Source of the DNA: Emiliania huxleyi CCMP1516
Lineage: Eukaryota; Haptophyta; Isochrysidales; Noelaerhabdaceae
DNA: 64,000 nt
Assembly (NCBI RefSeq): GCF_000372725.1
Contig: NW_005199045.1
Coordinates: forward strand, 489,606-553,605
Direction: 5' to 3'
A model generated the notes under the pieces. It was not told where the DNA came from, ran no database searches, and saw only the letters and a list, made by a program, of their open reading frames with translations. Below are positions 31,258-40,903 of the stretch, in pieces (position 1 is the stretch's first letter; each line of letters opens with the position of its first letter). A program made the position numbers and the translations under genes.

Positions 31258-34200
31258 TTACGACACTCTCTGACGAAGCAGCCGGACGAGCTCGGCGTAA
31301 CCTGGCTCCGACTCGCTCACGAGGCGATGCCGAACGAGAAAGTCAATCGCGACGAGCGCAGAGTTTGGCTTCCACACCGGCAAATCCTCCCGCAGCGAGC
31401 GCAGGACCTCGGCGATGGGCAGGAGGCGGAACTGCTCCACCTCGCCGTCGGAGCATAAAGGCTGAAAGCGGGACGTGAGCGCAAGGTGAGCGACGCGCTA
31501 GTGTGGGCCAAGGGTGGGCCATCGCCGCATCTCCACGTCCTCCAGATGGGCAGGATCCCCACTCGAAGGGCAGAGGAGGTGAGGAAAGTCCAGGGGTTGT
31601 CTGGGGAGTGTCCATGACGTGTCGGTAAGTGGCGACCTGCAGCCCCTGCGGCATCTCGACGTCGTGGGTCATCAGCACCTTGCGTAGAGAGCAGGGAGTG
31701 AGAAGGAGCGACAAGGGTTCAGAAGGATTGACAAGGGAGGAGAAGGCGGAGAGAGGGACCAGATCGCACCTTGGTCGACAGTCCCTTGGGCGTCGCATAC
31801 CGATACGACACTGACCCGGCCGGCTCGATGGCGGCGATCACCTCCGGCGGTAGACTCGCCTCCTCCTCGCACTCCTTGCGCACGTTCTCGTCGAACGTGA
31901 GGGCCGTGGGCTGGCCGCCGGCGACCATCTGGTCGAGCAGCCCGGGGTAGGTCGCCTTGGACATGGAGCGCGTCGCGACCCACATCGCAGAGGGCTCGCG
32001 CGAGGAAGGCCGCCTCGGGTCGCGCACCCACCCATTCACGTGCACACCGTAGGACGGCACTCCAAAATAGATCATCGAGGCGCGCTCCATGCGGAGCACC
32101 GGCGCCACGCCGCCGCCCGCGGCGACGAATCCGGCCGAGAAGGGGTGCACGTCCTGCAGCTCGTGCCGCAGCTTGGAGCGCGGGATGACGCCGTCCTCCA
32201 CTAGCTCCTATGGGTCGCACGTGGCTGCCATCATGGAGCGCCGAAGCGACCCCCCGTCGTCTGCGGACTCTCCTCCACAAGCGCGGCCGCAAACTCCGAC
32301 CGCTCCTTGGCGCCGCTCGCGCCGGGAGCGATCCGCACGGCGAACCCGTTCTCGCACTGGCCGGCGGCCGCCGCGGCCGCCTCGCTGCGCAGCATGCTCG
32401 CCTCGACGAGCTCGCACGCGCGGCCGACGGCGAGCTGCGTGGTGAGCGCCTGGGGAAGGCTGAGCTTTGTGATGCCTGGAAGGTGAAGCACGTTGACGGT
32501 GGGTGGGCGGGTGTGGGGGAGGGGTATGGGGAGGTGCACCTCGAGAACTGTCGGGTTGAGCCAGCCGACCTGCTCGTCGCCGACCAGCAGCGGCGTGAAC
32601 TCGCGAAGCGCGTACGAGTTGCACCGCTGCACCGCCGCCAAGAGCTCCCCACGCCCCGCCTCCTCCTTGTACCTGCGGACGTGTCGCAGCGCCCGCGATT
32701 GGACGAGGCAGCGTCGCGGCGCGAGCGGAGCGGCCGCTGGAGGGTCAGGCCCGTCGATTGGGGGCGGGGCAGCGGGGCCCAACAGGGAAGGGGGGAGAGC
32801 TGGAGGTGTCTCGGAAGCGTCTCGGAAGCGTCTCGGAAGCGTCTGGGCAGTGCCCCTCACCGGATGACGCACTCGCCCTCTGACTCGCCGGCGCCGCAAA
32901 ATGCGTCGACGTCGTCGGGCGCGCTGCGCCGCCGCTCGCGCTGGAAGCGAGAGAGGCACTCCTCCTCGTCCTCGTCGAGGAAGCAGTAGGGCGCCACGTC
33001 GGCCGGGTCCGCCGGCGAAGGCTGCATCGCGGCCCCCACCTCATCCAAGCTCATCTTCCTCCCCCTCCCGCCCGCCAAATCGCTGCGCGCAGCCTCGAGC
33101 TTCCCCATGGCCACACTCCGGAGGAATTCCGCAACTTCGCCGAACGTCTCGAGCTCGCTGCGCGCGTTGTCGAAGCGGCGCAGCGGTATGCCCGCGCTCT
33201 CGAAAACGCCCACGATCGCCTCGACTGACCGCTTGTGGTCCGAGAGGCGCCGGTTGAGCGCGTCGCTCGTGTCGTCGACGCGCCACACGAGCCGCTCGCA
33301 GATCTCGGCGGGCGCGGGCGCGTAGACTGGGTGGTACGTCTGCCCCGTCGCCGAATCGCAGCAGCGGCCGAGCGCAAATTCTCGCGCCAGCTCGTCTGGC
33401 CGCTCCACCAACACGACCGCATCCGGCCGCAGCTCGGCCCAGCTACCGCCGACCAACGCCTCCGCCTAGGAGGGCGGCAGGCGGAGGGCGAAGGTCGCAT
33501 TGGGAGGCTCACCGCAGCGCCGCCGGCGCGACGCGGCAGGGGCGGGGGAGCGAGGCCCAGGAGCGAAGCAGGGGTGATGTGGGCCAGCAGCAGGGAGAGG
33601 CTCTCTCTCTCTCTCTCCTGAGACGTTGTTCTCGGGAAGCCGTCCAGGAGCCAGCCGTTGCGCGACGCGTCCGTGCCGCCGCCGAGCCGCTCCCCGAGGA
33701 GCTGCAGCACCAGCTCGTCGGGGAGGAGCACGCCAGCAGCCATGACATGCGATGCCTGCTCAATGGGGGCGAGGTGATCAGACGAATAGGAGGAGGGCTC
33801 GCGGTCCGCCGCGCACCTCCACGCCGCGGGCTCGCCGCGCCCGCGTCTCGCCGCGGAGCAGCTCGCCGACGCCGATGCAGCGCACCCGAAAGGCCTGCGA
33901 GAGCATCGGCGCGATGGTTCCTTTGCCGGCCGCTACGCCACCCATGAGTACAACCCGGAGGGGCGGCAGCGGTGGCAGCTTCGAGAGGGTGGTTCTTGCG
34001 TAATCGCGTGCAGCAGACCGCCGCACATACGGCTCCGCGTATGTAAAGGGAGCCCAGCTCACGAGGGAAGGGTCCGCCACGTAGCCCGCGCGGGTAGGAG
34101 TGCGCGGAGGCGGCAGCCTCATCGGCCGTTGCTCCAACTCGGCCACGTCGCAATCGTCGGCGGATGCATCGCACAGCAACTCGGCAACCTCGCGATCGCT

Positions 34201-34314
34201 GACCGATGCATAAACGTCGCACACAGGGCGCAGTCGTCTGAGCCGGCTCGATCTCGTAATCGCAGGGACGAGGCCAAAGGACAGGACGCTTGATGACAGG
34301 AGGATGTGGATCAT
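31258..34314 (-). CDS. adenylate kinase fused to DUF4743/Nudix hydrolase (predicted)
   Basis: Seven inferred exons: 34314-33817, 33755-33618, 33465-32861, 32672-32273, 32195-31770, 31678-31637, 31461-31258, about 770 aa. A signal-like leader (MIHILLSSSVLSFGLVP) precedes an adenylate kinase: P-loop GGVAAGKGT (125-133), GVGELLRGE, AAGVLLPDELVLQLLGERL, GWLLDGFPRT, LID with TGQTYH, and RVDD. At GTCATCCG/GTGAGG the kinase frame splices in phase into RYKEEAGRGELLAAVQRCNS, the start of the thiamine-pyrophosphokinase-type DUF4743 domain, then YFGVPSYGVHVNGWV, TYPGLLDQMVAGGQP, Nudix box ENVRKECEEEASLP (usual Gly replaced by Ser), GSVSYRY, DGEVEQFRLLPI and a typical C-terminus. Read as two genes instead, the Nudix part has no ATG. 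Likely organelle-targeted nucleotide metabolism. Exon 2 and exon 4 appear to end at GA donors. Confidence 0.82.
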
Positions 34315-34447
34315 CAGACCCCGGGGGAGCGAAGCAGCCGATCGTGGACTCTGTCGGCGCGCCGATGAAGAATTTTTGCACTCACACCGGGGCTAGGGCT
34401 TTCTTGCCCGTAACCCGATGCCAATCATCTGACTGATATGTGTACTT
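34315..34447. promoter_or_regulatory. presumed 5' flank of the kinase-Nudix gene
   Basis: Short region between the start codon and a repeat. It includes GGGCTAGGGCTTTCTTGCCC-type repeat ends at 34386-34415. No core promoter motif seen. Confidence 0.2.
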
Positions 34448-34666
34448 TTGAGCACTTGAGCACTGGATAGGGTCGGTTCCGCATGGTACGGGACCCCTCG
34501 ATCGTCTCGCCCACCCTCACTGGTGTGTTCATCGGGGGGGGTCATAACAAACACGGTACAGGATCGAGGTGCACGCTGCCGAAGCAGTGTCGTCCCCCCT
34601 CTCCCCGACGGCGATGGCGGTGTGACCGATCGAGCTACAAGAGGAGCTTGTTCAGCATGATCCGGG
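34448..34666 (+). repeat. 220-bp interspersed repeat, copy 1 (inverted copy at 50.45-50.67 kb)
   Basis: About 96 percent identical by eye to the reverse complement of 50449-50671, including GCATGGTACGGGACCCCTCG, GGTCATAACAAACACGG and GAGCTACAAGAGGAGCTTG. Both begin with GAGCACTTGAGCACT. Downstream of both copies (34733-34790 and 50355-50400) sits a tRNA-like T-arm, G-TGG-TTCGA-TCCAC, on the opposite strand, so the unit could be tRNA-derived. Confidence 0.85.
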
Positions 34667-34734
34667 GGGGTCGAGCAGTCCCTCACTTCCACAATGGGTG
34701 AGCCTCAGACCTCAAGGCCTATCGCCCCGTCACC

Positions 34735-34800
34735 TTCGGCTTGCGTGGATTCGAACCACCGCCGGGATGGAAGCTTCCTGCTTCCATCTTAGAGACAGCG
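34735..34800 (-). other. tRNA-like T-arm / B-box remnant
   Basis: The minus strand reads GGTGGTTCGAATCCACGC, a perfect pol III B-box and a GTGG/CCAC T-stem, preceded by a GGAAGC/GCTTCC stem-loop like a long variable arm. No matching acceptor or anticodon stem could be built, so this is a relic or SINE head, not a functional tRNA. Confidence 0.4.
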
Positions 34801-34929
34801 CAACGCGTCACCTGTTTCAGTACGCCAGATTCGGTGAGCGCCATGTGCTTTGTTGCAGGGGGGAGGGGGGGGGGAGGGGGGCGAGCGAGAGTTTTTAGCC
34901 GGACGGCGAAGTATTCATAGCAACTCGTG

Positions 34930-35175
34930 GACGTACACTGTAGTCAGACTGCTGTGAGAGCCCCTGTGTGAAGACGCTCCCGCGATAAAGAATTTTATTC
35001 TGCGCGGAGCTGGGAAGAGGACCGCCGCAAGCGGCGTGGCGTGGAGCGGTTGAGCATCCCTCCGGGGGCCCCTCTGCGCCGGGGAGGCGTTGTTGGAGGC
35101 TAGGACGCAAGCGTCCGTCGCCCTTTTTCAAACTCGGGGCCCACTCACTCCGCTACGCTCGGACGATTTCAGGTG
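34930..35175 (+). repeat. interspersed repeat, uninterrupted copy (empty MITE site)
   Basis: 35030-35175 is the inverted counterpart of 29490-29860 without the 29551-29769 insertion; the junction reads CCTAGCC once on the minus strand. Just upstream, GTACACTGTAGTC and CTGCTGTGAGAGCCCCTGTG (34931-34976) recur at 59160-59213. Confidence 0.85.
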
Positions 35176-35665
35176 ATGCGCCGCAACATGGGTCGGACAC
35201 TGGGACACAGAGCGCAGCTTATGCTAAGAGGTAGAAGGGGAGATAGAGAGAAAAACCACCCTGTCCCGTTATTGCGTACCATTTGGCTCAGTTGGAGGCA
35301 CCGTCCAATCGTTCGCCGATATCCGGAACTGAGGTGTCGCTAAATAACTTTCCCCAGAGAAGGTACTCGAGTACACCAACACCACAAAAGCTCTCTCTCT
35401 CCTGTCCTCACTCAGAGGGGTCACAACTACCGAGTTCCTAGAGTCTAGCTGCCACGTTCAAACCAGGACGGTGGCAGTGATGGTGCTATCACGGGCATGA
35501 TCCGTGGAAAGTGGTGGAGCGGGTGGTACGGGATAGTAGAGCAGACGCTTTGTGGGTGGCGGGTATGGGCGGCGGCGTTGGGTGGCCGGCCGAATCATTA
35601 GCGGAGCTCCTCCCTCAAGCTCGATCACGCATGACGCACGTTGAGTGACAACGGCGGCGAGCTGC
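35176..35665. other. no gene seen
   Basis: Short unrelated frames and a CTCTCTCTC run at 35390-35401 only. Confidence 0.45.
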
Positions 35666-35929
35666 TCAATCAGGCCAGGTGAGCACCTCCAACTCCTCCT
35701 CTGAGTCAGACACGACAACGTCGACTGCGCCCTCCTCCTCCTCCTCCTCCAATTCGCCGACTGCGCCCTCCTCCTCCATGGGCTTGATCCGATTCCGCAG
35801 CGTGTCGTCCCCAGCGGCGGCGTCTGCGCTGGAGGCGGCCGCGGGCACGCTGGGCTCGATCAACGGCTTCTCCTCAAAGCGCCGAATTCTTGCTTTCAAA
35901 TTTACGGAGAGATCGCCGCATTTGTGCAT
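35666..35929 (-). CDS. possible small acidic protein or exon
   Basis: 87 codons from ATG 35929: a basic start (MHKCGDLSVNLKARIRRFEE) and a strongly acidic end (ELEEEEEEGAVDVVVSDSEE then ELEVLTWPD). The frame on its 5' side (36077-35874, ending FESKNSAL) looks like a neighbouring exon but lacks an ATG, so a longer spliced gene is possible. Its first 25 bp lie inside a repeat shared with 47.2 kb. No family recognised. Confidence 0.3.
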   Translation of the reverse strand: MHKCGDLSVNLKARIRRFEEKPLIEPSVPAAASSADAAAGDDTLRNRIKPMEEEGAVGELEEEEEEGAVDVVVSDSEEELEVLTWPD

Positions 35930-36015
35930 GATATTCGGATTTTGCTATTTGTTCGTGTGGGGGTATTGCTGATTTGTCAATGGTACCGCGCGTCTGCGAC
36001 GCGGGCGCCTTGCGG
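35905..36015 (-). repeat. 100-bp interspersed repeat, copy 1 (copy 2 at 47.19-47.28 kb)
   Basis: Same orientation as 47187-47283: AAGGCGCCCGCGTCGCAGAC, GGTACCATTGACAAATC, CCCACACGAACAAA and TGCACAAATGCGGCGATCT (minus strand) are shared, with small indels. Both copies lie near short acidic reading frames. Confidence 0.8.
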
Positions 36016-36077
36016 GCAGAGCCCTTAGGCTTAGCCACCCTTATGTCTTGCGCGGTCAAAACTTCTCCCTCGGCCAA

Positions 36078-36210
36078 CGCTGGGCACGGGACTGGCGCGC
36101 ACTGGCACTAACACAGGTACACCACGGGAGCCGCCTAAGCGACTCCTGTGCGAGGAAGAACTAAGCAAGCGCGCACAACACGGGGCACGGGACCACTGGC
36201 GCGCATTGGC
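36078..36210 (+). repeat. CACTGGCACTAACAC interspersed repeat
   Basis: GGGCACGGGACTGGCGCGCA then CTGGCACTAACACAGGTACA and CCGCCTAAGCGACTCC (36082-36150), followed by a second partial copy at 36182-36220. The same unit occurs inverted at 41815-41882 and 40040-40085 and direct at 56175-56265; a shorter relic is at 62260-62320. Confidence 0.8.
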
Positions 36211-36924
36211 ACTAACACGATAAAGAAATAGCAGACGTAAGTGCTCCAGCGTGACGTCATCTCATGCCCCCCCCCCCCACCCCACCCCACCCCACCCCCG
36301 ATGTCTTGCGTCCACGCCCCCGTTACTACCTGGTGTCCAGCCTCCGGCTGGCTGTCTGTTCTTCACACATCGAACTAAGGGGACGTGTGTCCTCCTCCCA
36401 GCCCTAGGTAGCTTGGCATGCGTCTTCTTCCTTCTAGGAACGACGCGCGGAGGAGGAAGGCCGCGACGCGCGAGCCGCGAGGTGGCGTTTCGGCCTAGTC
36501 CAGACGAGCGTTCATGGCAGATTGGCAGTTGCTCACTTCTCTCGCACGACACCATGCCTGAGCTGCGTGTAGTGTGATATGTGTGTTGTTTCCGTTTCTT
36601 GTTTCCTGTGCACATCTAAAGCCGTACACCCTCGTTTCCTAAATGCTAAAGCACCCGGGGCCGGGCGGCGTTGATTCGTTTCCCGTTCTCGCCGTTCACG
36701 GCAAACGGGTGTAAAAGTAAAACGTACCACGCGTACCAGACAGCACAAGAGCACGAGCATGCAGCAAATTTGCACTCCTGCATGCGCATGTTTGTAATTG
36801 TATGAGAGAAGACTACTGTACAGTCAACCGCGGCGGCATGTCAGGAGTCAGCGTCACGTCTCAATGCACGCTGCATATGGTATCGCACAAACAACGCGTG
36901 AGTTCGGGCAGCTCCCTTCACCTT
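36211..36924. other. no gene seen
   Basis: C-run and CCCCAC repeats at 36265-36300. The remainder is lower in GC and is probably the 3' flank of the ABC transporter gene. Confidence 0.45.
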
Positions 36925-38986
36925 TCAGCTGGACAGGCGACGCGAGATGAAGACGATGGCGAGGAGGCGGAAGACGAGCACAAAGGCGAGGAGAACCCCG
37001 ACGTTGGCCCAATAGTTGGCGACTGCATCATACGACTCCCCTCCCACGATGTTGGGCAACCGCAGCCGGTTCTCCAAGACCTTCTCTCCCGTGGCGTACG
37101 GCGTCGAGGCAGCATCGCCTGTGAAGACTTTGCCGCGGAAGGCAGCGTTTGCCATCGCCTGCCACGAGTAGTTGAGGTAGTCGACATAGGTGGCCCAGCG
37201 GAAGACCCACGTCATGTCCTGCGGGGCGGTGGGAGGGCGGGACCGGCGCCTCAACAAGGTGGTAGGGAGGTGGTGGCGCGCAGGTGTGTGCGGGCGTTCT
37301 CAGCCAGCTCGTTCGCCTGCTGGTTCTTGAAGAAGCCGGAGAGCACGGCCATTGGCATGATTGAGCCGGGAGCGAGGAGGACGGCGGTGTTGCTGTCGGG
37401 AGAGACGCTGCATATCATGAGGGCCCATGCGTGCGTGGCAAAGACCACCAGCAAGATGGCGAGATAGACTTGGAGGAAGCGGCTGCCGCCGTCGCCCAAC
37501 GCGAAACCCGACATGGTGCCGGCGATGGCGAGGTAGAGGAGGGGCGGGAGGACGAGCAACGGCGTCTCGACCACCAGCTTGGCGGGCACGAATGTCGCGG
37601 GGTTATACCAGTTGTTGCGCACCTCCTTGCGGACCACCGCGAGCTCCGGCAGCACCTACGAAGCTTGGCATGGGTGTATCGCGGACGCCGCACCTCCCTT
37701 GTTTTGGAGCACCGCCGCGGGCCGCGCCGAGAGGACGACGGGCAGCGCGTTGATGATGGCGAGGAAGAGCATCGAGAAGAGGAGGATCGAGATGGTGTCG
37801 TTGACGCCGGTCAGGTCGTCCGACGTGTCAAAGTAGAGCACGCCCATCACCAGCCCGATGACGGTCGCCGACACGAACCGCAGCTTTGCGAGGAGCGGCT
37901 CGCGCCGAATAGCCCGCGCGTTGCGCAGGATGAGCGCGCGCATCTGGGTCCGAAACGTGGCCGCGTACGCGGGCCCGTCGAGTGTGAGGGCCTCGAGCGC
38001 CGCTCCGGTTGGCTCGCGGGCAGTAGGCTGCCGCAGGTAATGGGCGCGAACCGCCTCGGGGCTCCCCGCGAGCACCTCAAAGAAGAAGTCGGCCGGGTTG
38101 TCGAGCGGCGGGCACGCGAAGCCGGCGGCGGCGAACCAGCGGGCCGGCTGCTGCTCGGCGTGCGAGATCGGCCCCTGGTAGCAGACGGCGCCGCGGTGCA
38201 GCAGGAGCAGCCGATCAAACATGTAGAAGGCTGCGGCGGACGGCTGGTGGATGGTGGCCACCACCGCCATCGACTGGGACAGGGAGCGGAGGAGGCGGAC
38301 GAGGGCCATCGTGGAGACCTGTGAGAGGACGGCGTAAGGAGGCGAGGGCGGATGGGGGTGAGACGTAAAAAAAAAGGTGTGGCGACCTCGGCCGGCAAGT
38401 GAGACGTCCCTCGCCGGTCTCCGGAGGCGTCTCTCGAGTGTGTGTGGGTGCCGACCGAGTCTCTCGCAGTGCGTGCCTCTCGAGTGTGTGCCGACCGAAG
38501 TCTCTCCCAGTGGGAAGGGTCTCGAGCGGAGACCGAGTCGAGTCCGGAGGTGGGCTCATCGAGCAGCAGCAGCGATGGCCGGCCGGCGAGCTCCAGCGCG
38601 ACGGACAGCCGCCGCTTCTGCCCGCCGCTGATACCCTTCTTCCCTTCTGGGTGGCCGACGAGGACATCGCGGCACTCGGCAAGGCCAAACTGAGCCAGGA
38701 GCTCCTCGCACCGCGCTCTCCGATCGGCCGCCGTCGCGGAGCGGCCCATCTTGAAGAGGCACGCCTCCGCCAGCGACTCGTGCACCGTCAGCGAAGGCGT
38801 GAGCAGGTCGTCCTGCGGCACAAAGGTCGCGAAGCGCCGCATGGTGCGGCGGTCATACGGGGAACCGTTCACGCTGATTGTGCCGCTGGTCGGCGTCGTC
38901 ACGCCCGTGAGCGAGTTGAGGAGCGTGGTCTTCCCAGAGCCGCTCGGCCCCATGACGGCCTTGGCCTTGCTCCACCCCCCCCGCAT
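36925..38986 (-). CDS. ABCG-type half ABC transporter, possibly 5'-truncated
   Basis: Exons inferred: 38986-38534, 38318-37713, 37655-37296 and 37218-36925, about 570 aa. The nucleotide-binding domain has Walker A GPSGSGKT (residues 13-20), signature ISGGQKRR, Walker B LLLLDEP with TSGLDS, and H-loop TIHQPS. The membrane domain follows (ISILLFSMLFLAIINALPVV, LLVLPPLLYLAIAG, AFVLVFRLLAIVFISRRLSS) in the NBD-TMD order of the White/ABCG family. Introns 1 and 2 are GT-AG and carry GGTCTCC and GGTGCT at both junctions; intron 3 has no in-frame GT and needs a GC donor. The beta-strands that normally precede Walker A (50-80 residues) are missing: the ATG sits 12 codons before it, next to a G-run. 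Upstream ETADLEFR in another frame may be a lost exon. Probably exports lipids or metabolites as a dimer. Confidence 0.88.
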
Positions 38987-40144
38987 AGCCGAAATTCAAG
39001 GTCCGCGGTCTCTTTTGGCCGCGGCGTTAGAGAGATCCTTTGCTTGTTATGCTTTCTGCTTTCTCTCTCCGATCGCTGGGCGCGGTCACTCACCGGCCCA
39101 TCACCCGCCTGCCGATCACCTGTCCGCCTCGCCGCGCGCGGGCCGCTCGCCTGCTCGCCACTGCCGCCGCGCGTCCCCGCGCCGCCACGCTTCCCTGTGC
39201 ACCTGACCGCGCTCGAGCTGCGCAGACGGCGCGCGCTCTGGCAGACAGAGCAGCGGCCGCCCAGGCGGTCGCTGCTCCGCCCCGTCCGAATCCGTCCGCC
39301 CGCGCGTGCCGCTGCCGCCGCCGCCGCCACCACCGCCGCCGCGTTTCCCCGCGCCGCCACGCTTCCCTAAAAACAGGCCGTGCCAGGCCGTGCCAGCCCA
39401 CGAGGCTGCCCGCCCGTCCCGGGGGACACACCAAACAAGGGGTGGGAGAAGGACAGGGTCCCCACCTGCACGAGCAGGCAATCTTAGGCTTCGCACCCCC
39501 TCCTTGCGCAGTGTCCCCCACTATGTGTCGCCGTTTACATGGAGTGCGAGGTATCTCGACTGTTGCCATCCCTCAAACTGTCACTCCCCTTGCTCCCGGC
39601 CGGGGTGGGGCGCGCGCGGGGGCGGCGGGTGGGCAGAATGTCTGGAAAAGACCGGTTTTCACAGCCTTGTTGGGGAGATGGGGTCCCACGGCCCGCCGCA
39701 GGCGCCGATTTTTTCGGATTTTTTTTCGCGCGATTTTTTACTTGCTTGTTTTCATGGGAATTCGGCGTACTTGCGGCCATGCTACCACGCCTTGCGACAG
39801 CCTGTCGGCGCTGCTGACCGTGCCCTGCTGCACAATTGACCACCTGCATAGCTCGCGGCCTTAGTATCAAGCATTCAGTGACGACCTGATCGTACGGTCA
39901 GTAGGAAGGTGTCCTTCCAACGTGTGCACGCTTCTGGCGCAATGCGCGTCGCCTCGGATTTACGCAGCCATTAGATTTGTCGCTGTAATTTCTCCTTTTC
40001 CATAAACGGTCCATTTCTTCTGGTGTCTTAATTCTTCTTCGGTGTACCTGTGTTAGTGCCAGTGCGAGCCAGTCCCGTGCCCAGTCCTGTGCCCAGTGTT
40101 GTGCGAGGGAGTTTTGTTGTAAAATTCTTCTTCTGTGACGTCCT
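38987..40144. other. no gene; repeats and GC-rich low complexity
   Basis: 39120-39370 has Ala/Arg-coding CGCCG low complexity with GAGCAGCGGCC words shared with 48.2-48.3 kb. A composite repeat lies at 39436-39540. 39700-40140 is AT-richer and carries one CACTGGCACTAACAC-family copy at 40040-40085 (inverted). Confidence 0.5.
39436..39540 (+). repeat. composite of two dispersed repeat words
   Basis: GGTGGGAGAAGGACAGGGTC plus CACCTGCACGAGCAGG (as at 26.76 and 57.67 kb) is directly followed by CTTCGCACCCCCTCCTTGCG and CTATGTGTCGCCGTTT (as at 1.62 and 8.70 kb). The adjacency suggests both words belong to one larger element. Confidence 0.7.
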
Positions 40145-40903
40145 TTACTGACGTTCGCGAAGAAGTCTTGCCGACGCGTCCTCAGCTCTTACATGCCAAG
40201 CGCTGCTCGCCAGCAGGAACGCTGCGCTGCTCACACGCTCCGGTTCAGCCGTCATGCGTCTCGCAATGACGGTGAAGCTTCCATCATTATCTCCAGAACG
40301 TATCTCCTCCAGTCCGTCACGAAAGCTCATCGCACAATCATTGTGCGTAGCGATGCTCCAGTGAGCATACCTTTCCTGAAGGTATCTCCAGCTGGACACG
40401 TGCATGCCTCCAAGACGATAGCTGACTGTGAACCTAAAGCTCTCGCCCTCAACGTTATCCTCTGCCTCTCGCAGGATGGTGCCAAGGTTGAAGCATCTGC
40501 GTGTCTCGCCTTCCCGCCAAAAGGTGGCAAAACCTCGCCGCGCCCTCGTCTCCCCTTGTCCCTCACGATCACCGCCCCGCAGCCGTAGGTGCATCTGGAG
40601 CGGATCTCTCCACGGTGGGATGCCTGGTCTCTTCCGGGTCCTCTCCGCCCGGTTCATCTTTTTCATCTCTTCTCTGTATGTGGGCTGGCTCCTCCATAGC
40701 CTAGTTCCTCGCTCCTCCATGTTGAGCTTTGGTCGCAGTGTGCGGATGAGTTTCCTCTCCACTCGCTGCGCCTCCCGTTTGCTCGCGCACACAACGAGCG
40801 GCACGCCATGTATCGCCCATGTCCACCGCACCCAGCCTTCCTGCAGGTGTGGTATTCGCGCGAGTGCTTCACGGTCCCGCAGGTGTTTTTTGGACTGTTT
40901 TGC
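40145..40903 (-). CDS. open exon with GIY-YIG-like C-terminal signature, unknown
   Basis: Frame open for 253 codons, after a TGA at 40906; a plausible acceptor (AAAACAG) gives an exon start at 40894, so a 5' exon is missing. Reading: SKKHLRDREALARIPHLQEG, then VRWTWAIHGVPLVVCASKRE and AQRVERKLIRTLRPKLNMEE. The E-x5-LIRTLRPKLN stretch matches the conserved Glu and terminal PxLN of GIY-YIG nucleases, but the GIY and YIG strands are not visible in the window. The remaining 150 residues (FRFTVSYRLGGMHVSSWRYL and others) are unfamiliar. Could be a domesticated or decayed mobile-element ORF. Confidence 0.4.
   Translation of the reverse strand, partial: AKQSKKHLRDREALARIPHLQEGWVRWTWAIHGVPLVVCASKREAQRVERKLIRTLRPKLNMEERGTRLWRSQPTYREEMKKMNRAERTRKRPGIPPWRDPLQMHLRLRGGDREGQGETRARRGFATFWREGETRRCFNLGTILREAEDNVEGESFRFTVSYRLGGMHVSSWRYLQERYAHWSIATHNDCAMSFRDGLEEIRSGDNDGSFTVIARRMTAEPERVSSAAFLLASSAWHVRAEDASARLLRERQ

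Noticed and set aside
32231-32959. Independent Nudix gene starting inside the kinase 3' end
   Set aside because: The frame upstream of the DUF4743 start has no ATG and is the antisense-like reading of the kinase tail; the in-phase splice from the kinase explains it better.
35905-36015. Conserved small RNA gene
   Set aside because: Two similar copies exist, but there is no recognisable snRNA or snoRNA box, Sm site or stable stem that I could pair; kept only as an interspersed repeat.
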